Source: UBA9676 sp036522155 (GTDB lineage: Bacteria > Actinomycetota > Actinomycetes > Streptosporangiales > Streptosporangiaceae). Taken from it: a DNA stretch of 10,467 bases. The DNA lies in NCBI GenBank assembly GCA_036522155.1, contig DATDGI010000192.1:1-10467 (forward strand), written 5' to 3'. How positions within the stretch are numbered: the stretch's first letter is position 1; each line of letters starts with the position of its first letter. The notes beneath the pieces were generated by a model. The model saw only the letters and a list, made by a program, of their open reading frames with translations, was not told the DNA's origin and did not search any database. The position numbers and the translations under genes were made by a program. Positions 6,119-10,467 of this stretch are shown piece after piece.

Positions 6119-6182
6119 CGGCTCAGGGCCAGCTGCACCTGCGGGCCGGCTCGGGTGGAACGCACAGAAGGGAAGCGTGCCG

Positions 6183-7115
6183 ATGACTACCAGCACCGAG
6201 GTCGTCACCAGCGGCGAGCCCGCGGTAACGGGTGCCAGCGGCCGCAGGCGGCTGTCGGAGGGGGCCCGGGCCGAGCGGCGGCTGGGCTGGCTGCTGTGCG
6301 CCCCGGCGGTGATCGCGATGCTCCTCGTGGCGGGGTATCCGATCTTTTACGCCGTGTACCTGTCGCTGCAGCGCTACGACCTGCGTTTCCCGCAGCTGGC
6401 CCACTTTGTCGGCCTGAGCAACTACGGTGCGGTGCTGTCGTCCTCCTACTGGTGGCACGCCCTGATAGTGACGCTGATTATCACGGTCGTCTCGGTCGCC
6501 ATCGAGTTCGCCCTCGGCATGCTGCTCGCGCTGCTGATGTACCGGACCATTTTCGGCCGGGGCACTGTGCGCACGACCATCCTGATCCCCTACGGGATCG
6601 TGACCGTGGCCGCCGCGTTTGGCTGGCAGTACGCGTGGACACCGCATATCGGCTACCTGGTCGGCAGCAACGCGCCGCTGACCAAGACGGGCTCAGCCAT
6701 AGCGATCATCATCCTCGCGGAGATATGGAAGACCACGCCGTTCATGGCGCTGCTGCTGATGGCGGGCTTGTCGCTGGTCCCCGAGGACCTGCTCAAGGCG
6801 GCCAGGGTGGACGGCGCGACGGCCTGGCAGCGTTTCTACCGAGTCACGCTGCCGCTGATGAAACCCGCCATCCTGGTCGCGCTCCTGTTCCGGACGCTGG
6901 ACGCGTTCCGCATCTTCGACAACATCTACGTCCTGACCGCGGGCGGCAACGGCACCTACTCCGTGTCCATCCTGGGGTATGACAACCTGTTCACCGCACT
7001 GAACCTGGGCATCGGGTCGGCGATCTCCATCCTGATCTTCATCTGCGTCGCGATCATCGCCTTCATCTTCATCAGGATCTTCGGCGCGGCGGCGCCGGGC
7101 ACAACGGGACGGTGA
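6183..7115 (+). CDS. sugA: Trehalose-type ABC transporter permease SugA
   Basis: Inner-membrane permease of the MalF class, 310 residues. ATG 6183 follows GGGAAG (6170-6175) by 7 bases; the open frame further upstream runs back into lpqY and is ignored. A hydrophilic N-terminus (1 to about 32) precedes six predicted membrane segments, near 34-60, 92-120, 131-152, 172-197, 226-250 and 276-300. The cytoplasmic EAA loop EDLLKAARVDGATAWQRFYR (201-220), which docks on the ATPase, is well formed. YGIVTVAAAFGWQYAWTP, EIWKTTPFMALLL, LFRTLDAFRIFDNIYVLT and the C-terminal IFGAAAPG match mycobacterial SugA. It forms the channel with SugB. It starts 85 bases after lpqY, past the hairpin, and ends 6 bases before sugB. 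Specificity is inferred from whole-operon similarity rather than from a single motif. Confidence 0.93.
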   Translation: MTTSTEVVTSGEPAVTGASGRRRLSEGARAERRLGWLLCAPAVIAMLLVAGYPIFYAVYLSLQRYDLRFPQLAHFVGLSNYGAVLSSSYWWHALIVTLIITVVSVAIEFALGMLLALLMYRTIFGRGTVRTTILIPYGIVTVAAAFGWQYAWTPHIGYLVGSNAPLTKTGSAIAIIILAEIWKTTPFMALLLMAGLSLVPEDLLKAARVDGATAWQRFYRVTLPLMKPAILVALLFRTLDAFRIFDNIYVLTAGGNGTYSVSILGYDNLFTALNLGIGSAISILIFICVAIIAFIFIRIFGAAAPGTTGR

Positions 7116-7121
7116 GCTGAC

Positions 7122-7961
7122 ATGGCGGCAACAACCAGGCAGCGGTCCGGCTGGCTCACCGCCAACATCGTCACGATGTTGCTGGTGCTCATCCCCGTGC
7201 TGTGGGTCGTCTCGCTGTCCTTCAAGAACCCCGCGACCATCGCGGCCACCGGTCGCGCCACCTTCTGGCCCACGAGCTGGACCTGGGTGAACTACAGGGG
7301 GATCTTCAGCTCCTCCGAGTTCACCCGGCCATTGCTCAACTCGATCGGGATCGGCCTTATCGCCACCTTCATCTCGGTGGCCCTGGCCTCGCTGGCCGCG
7401 TACGCGGTCGCCCGGCTGGCTTTTCCGGGCAAGCAGGTGCTCATCGGAATGGCGCTGCTCATCGCGATGTTCCCGCTCATCTCGCTGGTGACCCCGATGT
7501 TCGGCATTGAGCGGGCGCTCGGGCTGTTCAACACCTGGCCCGGACTGATCATCCCCTACATCGCGTTCGGCCTGCCGCTGGGGATCTACACGCTGTCCGC
7601 GTTCTTCCGCGAGATCCCCTGGGAGCTGGAAAAGGCGGCCAAGGTGGACGGCGCCACCCCATTCCAGGCCTTCGTCCGGGTCATCGCCCCGCTCGCGGCG
7701 CCTGGCATGGTAACCACGGCGATCCTGGTGTTCCTGTTCTGCTGGAACGAGTTCCTGCTGGCCATCTCACTGACCTCGACCACCGCCGCGCGGACCGCAC
7801 CAGCCGCACTGGCCTTCTTCACCGGGAGTTCGCAGTTCGCGGTGCCCACCGGGTCGATCTCGGCCGCCGCGGTGGTCATCACCATTCCGATCATCATCTT
7901 CGTACTGTTCTTCCAGCGGCGGATCGTCGCCGGGCTGACATCCGGCGCGGTCAAGGGCTAG
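7122..7961 (+). CDS. sugB: Trehalose-type ABC transporter permease SugB
   Basis: Second inner-membrane permease, MalG class, 279 residues. It starts 6 bases after the sugA stop with no strong ribosome-binding site (only GGTGAG overlapping the sugA stop), so it is probably translated by coupling to sugA. Hydrophobic segments lie near 12-34, 72-98, 106-128, 137-160, 190-215 and 246-265. EAA loop: ELEKAAKVDGATPFQAFVRV (168-187). Stretches NYRGIF, LNSIGIGLI, AYAVARL, FPGK, SLVTP, FFREIPW and the C-terminal end FQRRIVAGLTSGAVKG are nearly identical to mycobacterial SugB as I remember it, the closest match in the operon. It acts as the partner of SugA in the translocation pore. The end of the gene lies 27 bases before sugC. 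Complete and intact. Confidence 0.95.
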   Translation: MAATTRQRSGWLTANIVTMLLVLIPVLWVVSLSFKNPATIAATGRATFWPTSWTWVNYRGIFSSSEFTRPLLNSIGIGLIATFISVALASLAAYAVARLAFPGKQVLIGMALLIAMFPLISLVTPMFGIERALGLFNTWPGLIIPYIAFGLPLGIYTLSAFFREIPWELEKAAKVDGATPFQAFVRVIAPLAAPGMVTTAILVFLFCWNEFLLAISLTSTTAARTAPAALAFFTGSSQFAVPTGSISAAAVVITIPIIIFVLFFQRRIVAGLTSGAVKG

Positions 7962-7988
7962 CCGGGATAGCGACCTTAGGAGTAGACA

Positions 7989-9386
7989 GTGGCCGAAATC
8001 ATCCTGGACCAGGTCACCAAGCGCTTCCCGGATGGAGCGCTGGCCGTGGACAAGATCAGCCTGGACATCGCCGATGGCGAGTTCGTGATCCTGGTCGGGC
8101 CGTCCGGCTGCGGGAAGTCGACGACCCTTAACATGATCGCGGGCCTGGAGGACATCAGCGAGGGCGAACTGCGCATCGGCGGCAGGGTCGTGAACGACAA
8201 GGCGCCCAAGGACCGCGACATCGCCATGGTCTTCCAGAGCTACGCGCTGTACCCGCACATGACCGTGCGGGACAACATGGGCTTCGCGCTCAAGCTGGCC
8301 AAGACCCCGAAGAACGTCATCGACGAGAAGGTCGCCGAGGCGGCCCGGATCCTCGACCTGACCCAGCACCTGGACCGCAAGCCGGCCAACCTGTCCGGCG
8401 GCCAGCGGCAGCGGGTCGCGATGGGCCGGGCGATCGTCCGCGACCCGGCCGCGTTCCTGATGGACGAGCCGCTGTCCAACCTCGACGCGAAGCTGCGTGT
8501 GCAGATGCGCACCGAGGTGTCCCGGATCCAGCGGCGGCTGGGCACCACCACCGTGTACGTCACGCACGACCAGACCGAGGCCATGACGCTGGGCGACCGG
8601 GTCGCCGTCATGCGCAACGGCAGGCTCCAGCAGGTGGGCTCACCGAAGGAGCTCTACGACACTCCCGAGAACCTGTTCGTGGCGGGCTTCATCGGCTCGC
8701 CGGCGATGAACTTCCTGTCCGGCACCGTCGAGGACGGCAGCCTGCGCACCGCCCTTGGCGATATCCCGCTCACCGACCGGCTCCGCCGCGCGCTGGAAGC
8801 CGCCCACGCCGGGCGCGACCTGATCGTGGGGATCAGGCCGGAGAATTTCGAGGACGCCGCGCTGGTGTCCGCCGACGCCCGGCCGCACGGGATGCCGTTC
8901 CGCACGAGCATCGACGTGCTCGAGTCGCTGGGATCCGATGTCTACGTCTACTTCACGCGCGGGCGCGACGAGGGCGTGAACGCCACCGAACTGGAGGAAC
9001 TGGCCAGGGACTCGGGACGGGCCGACACCGGTGCCAGCGGTGACACGGTGGTCGCCCGGCTGGACGCGGCCACCCGGATCCGCGAGGGGCAGGACGCCGA
9101 GCTCTGGGTGGACGCCCGGGCGATCCACGTCTTTGACCCGGCCACCGGCCGCAACCTGTCGCTGGCGGGGGAGGCCGACGGTGGCGGGTCGGCGACTGCG
9201 GCGACGGTCACCGGCGGGGCAGCCGCCGCGGAGCCCGCCCCGGCGAAGGCCGCCCCCGCGAGTGCCGCCCCCGCGGAGACGGTGGCGGACGAGACGAGCC
9301 CAGCCCCGGCGGTTCCCGGGGACACCACTCCCGGCGGCCCGGGTGCCCCGGGTGCGTCCGGCGCTCCGGGCGGGGAGGTCACCTGA
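7989..9386 (+). CDS. sugC: ABC transporter ATPase SugC with an Ala/Pro/Gly-rich C-terminal tail
   Basis: Cytoplasmic ATPase that powers SugAB, MalK/MsmK class, 465 residues. It starts with GTG 7989, 6 bases after AGGAG (7978-7982); MAEIILDQVTK is the family start. Walker A GPSGCGKST (37-45), Q-loop Gln83 in VFQSYALYPHMTV, signature LSGGQRQR (135-142), Walker B AFLMDEP (155-161), D-loop SNLDAK, switch His193. The C-terminal regulatory domain (about 235-390) includes IGSPAMNF, GIRPENFEDAAL and LESLGSDVYVYFT. All catalytic residues are present. Mycobacterial SugC ends soon after the equivalent of NLSLAG (389-394), whereas this protein continues for about 70 residues of Ala, Pro and Gly with duplicated AAPAx units (421-430) and five Gly-X-Y triplets (449-463). 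The tail looks disordered and of unknown role. The stop overlaps the convergent downstream gene by 8 bp. Confidence 0.95.
   Translation: MAEIILDQVTKRFPDGALAVDKISLDIADGEFVILVGPSGCGKSTTLNMIAGLEDISEGELRIGGRVVNDKAPKDRDIAMVFQSYALYPHMTVRDNMGFALKLAKTPKNVIDEKVAEAARILDLTQHLDRKPANLSGGQRQRVAMGRAIVRDPAAFLMDEPLSNLDAKLRVQMRTEVSRIQRRLGTTTVYVTHDQTEAMTLGDRVAVMRNGRLQQVGSPKELYDTPENLFVAGFIGSPAMNFLSGTVEDGSLRTALGDIPLTDRLRRALEAAHAGRDLIVGIRPENFEDAALVSADARPHGMPFRTSIDVLESLGSDVYVYFTRGRDEGVNATELEELARDSGRADTGASGDTVVARLDAATRIREGQDAELWVDARAIHVFDPATGRNLSLAGEADGGGSATAATVTGGAAAAEPAPAKAAPASAAPAETVADETSPAPAVPGDTTPGGPGAPGASGAPGGEVT
9249..9275 (+). repeat. 15-bp period direct repeat in the sugC tail
   Basis: GCCGCCCCCGCG occurs at 9249-9260 and again at 9264-9275 in the same reading frame, encoding the paired pentapeptides AAPAS and AAPAE. 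Further on, CCCGGG at 9338-9343 and 9347-9352 marks a second repetitive patch coding for Gly-Ala-Pro. Both suggest that the tail grew by slippage in GC-rich DNA. Confidence 0.7.
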
Positions 9387-10218
9387 TCGCCCGGCGCAGC
9401 CGCTCGATAATTTCTTCGTTCCAGTCGTGGACCTTGATGAGCCGGTACCGCTCGGCGGCGACCCGCAGGTAGGCCTCCGCCTCGGTGCGTGAGCCGATCA
9501 GGTCGGCGGCCCGTAGCATGCGCACGACGGGCACGTATTCCTCGGTGTACCAGTGCCGTGCCACCTCGGCCCGGTCCAGGAACCGGCCCTTGTCCTGCAT
9601 GCACCGGAACCCCCAGGCTTCGACGGCCTCCCCGAGCTCGGCGTAGGACCACGGGTCGGTCACGGTGATCCTGGCCATCGCCGGGGCAGGCAGCGGCACC
9701 CGGGCGCGGAAGATCCGCTCGTAGCTCTTGACCACCAGGTCCTGACGGCCGCGGATGCCGGTCGGCGGCGACTGGGTCAGCACCTCGGTCACGTAAGCCT
9801 CGATCGTGGTGGCGCCGGTGGCCATGGCGATGGAGACCCGGTGATGACCGTCCTGCACGAAGTGCATGTCGCCGACCCGGTACACCTCGATGGGCGGGAT
9901 CGCCTCGCCGCGCCGCTGGGCCAGGGCGAGGCGCTCCCAGCGCTCCCTGACCCGCGCGCTGGTGGGCCGGAACCGGCGGTCGAAGTCGCGGGTGGAGTCC
10001 ACGGTGCCGACGACCGTGCTGACCTGGATGGTCTGCAGGCCGAGCCGCCGCTCGCCCTGCCTGCCGAGCGCGGCGACGACCTCGTCGAACGGCAGGATGA
10101 GGTTGACGTCGTCCGGCTCCCGGCGCAGCCGGTGGGCGAGCCTGGCGAGGACCTGGCGGCGCCGGGCACGCAGGAAGTCGTTCTCCACGTCGGATCGCGG
10201 AAAGCCGGTGTCAGGCAT
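9379..10218 (-). CDS. ParB/sulfiredoxin-fold protein of unknown function
   Basis: 279 residues, read leftward from ATG 10218-10216 to TGA 9381-9379. The core (about 63-146) is a ParB/sulfiredoxin-type domain: IQVSTVVGTVDS (64-75), DFDRRFRP (78-85), RWERLALAQRRGEAIPPIEV (93-112), then MHFVQDGHHRVSIAMATG (118-135). This last has the DGHHR motif where ParB has GxxR and sulfiredoxin has GCHR. I see no helix-turn-helix, so this is not a classical chromosome-segregation ParB. The C-terminal part carries HWYTEEYVPVVRML (222-235), TEAEAYLRVAAERYRLI (245-261) and HDW (264-266). I recall this combination from conserved hypothetical proteins of actinobacteria and Chloroflexi. Members of the wider superfamily include CTPases and small-molecule kinases, so a nucleotide-dependent activity is possible but unproven. 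It overlaps the upstream phosphoesterase by 8 bp and is probably co-translated with it. Confidence 0.75.
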   Translation of the reverse strand: MPDTGFPRSDVENDFLRARRRQVLARLAHRLRREPDDVNLILPFDEVVAALGRQGERRLGLQTIQVSTVVGTVDSTRDFDRRFRPTSARVRERWERLALAQRRGEAIPPIEVYRVGDMHFVQDGHHRVSIAMATGATTIEAYVTEVLTQSPPTGIRGRQDLVVKSYERIFRARVPLPAPAMARITVTDPWSYAELGEAVEAWGFRCMQDKGRFLDRAEVARHWYTEEYVPVVRMLRAADLIGSRTEAEAYLRVAAERYRLIKVHDWNEEIIERLRRAIR

Positions 10219-10467
10219 GACGCTGGGCCGCCGGTGAGTGCCGGGCGCCGGCGCCTGGCTGGATGTCGAGCAGATGGCGGCCGGCCACGTTGCACACGAC
10301 GGTGGCGCCGAGCCGGTGCCCGGCGGCCGGGAACCCGTCCGGGTGGATGTGCCCGTGCAGCAGCACGGCCGGCCGCAGCCACTCGGTGAGCCGGTTCAGC
10401 GCCTCGAAACCCTGATGCGGGGGATCCGCCCGGTCACCCACGCCGCGCGGTGGCGCATGGGTAAGCA
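10211..10467 (-). CDS. Calcineurin-like metallophosphoesterase, C-terminal part (5' truncated by window)
   Basis: The frame is open from the right edge of the window to TGA 10213-10211, with 85 full codons visible. It begins LTHAPPRGVGD, followed by HQGFEALNRL, LRPAVLLHGHIHPDG and RLGATVVCNVAGRHLLDIQPG. The THAPP His and the GHIH motif are metal-binding elements of binuclear metallophosphoesterases. The spacing (TH, then about 40 residues, then GHxH, then a short strand and end) fits the C-terminal third of such an enzyme. A GTG at 10441 lies inside the conserved region and is not the true start. The substrate (protein, nucleotide or other phosphoester) cannot be told without the N-terminal half. 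The stop overlaps the start of the ParB-like gene by 8 bp, which implies one operon and possibly a joint function. Confidence 0.85.
   Translation of the reverse strand, partial: LTHAPPRGVGDRADPPHQGFEALNRLTEWLRPAVLLHGHIHPDGFPAAGHRLGATVVCNVAGRHLLDIQPGAGARHSPAAQRHA

Noticed and set aside
8948..9652. Minus-strand open frame across the end of sugC and start of the convergent gene
   Set aside because: It would overlap two supported genes over its whole length, and its Arg/Gly/Ser/Pro-rich translation lacks any domain.
9379..10218. Chromosome-partitioning ParB
   Set aside because: Only the ParB/sulfiredoxin-like core is visible. There is no helix-turn-helix, no ParA neighbour and no parS-like site in the window.
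10211..10441. Short complete gene starting at GTG 10441
   Set aside because: The frame is open to the window edge and the residues before the GTG (LTHAPPRG) are conserved in metallophosphoesterases, so the gene is truncated by the window rather than short.

Overview
The window is uniformly very GC-rich, and every confident gene has its closest recognisable relatives in Actinomycetota. The etfB-etfA-iscS-mnmA order recalls the mycobacterial fixA-fixB-iscS-trmU neighbourhood, and the ABC operon matches mycobacterial lpqY-sugA-sugB-sugC gene for gene. The organism is therefore a high-GC actinobacterium. The order or genus cannot be fixed from the sequence alone, and nothing here shows that it makes mycolic acids.

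Layout. (1) 1-188: the C-terminal end of folD (one-carbon metabolism). (2) 233-2013: etfB and etfA, the two subunits of an electron transfer flavoprotein. (3) 2103-3329: iscS-type cysteine desulfurase. 3518-4588: mnmA, the tRNA 2-thiouridylase that uses sulfur mobilised by such a desulfurase. Both appear to start from their own leaderless promoter carrying the same nonamer TAGGCTGGG. They are separated by a 20-bp tandem repeat and a strikingly AT-rich perfect hairpin. (4) 4796-9386: a four-gene operon for a trehalose-type ABC importer (lipoprotein LpqY, permeases SugA and SugB, ATPase SugC). A strong hairpin follows the binding-protein gene, and SugC has an unusual Ala/Pro/Gly-rich tail. (5) On the minus strand, running into SugC from the right: a metallophosphoesterase (partial, 10467-10211) and a ParB/sulfiredoxin-fold protein of unknown function (10218-9379), translationally overlapped and probably one operon. 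Its 3' end overlaps that of sugC by 8 bp.

How the genes work together. EtfAB shuttles electrons from flavin dehydrogenases to the respiratory chain. IscS and MnmA form a sulfur relay to the wobble uridine of Lys, Glu and Gln tRNAs. LpqY-SugABC should bind and import trehalose or a close disaccharide: four of the five trehalose-contacting residues I recall for mycobacterial LpqY are conserved, and the fifth, Trp, is Tyr here. The phosphoesterase/ParB-like pair is the least understood unit. Nothing in the window is an obvious defence island, mobile element, CRISPR array or RNA gene.
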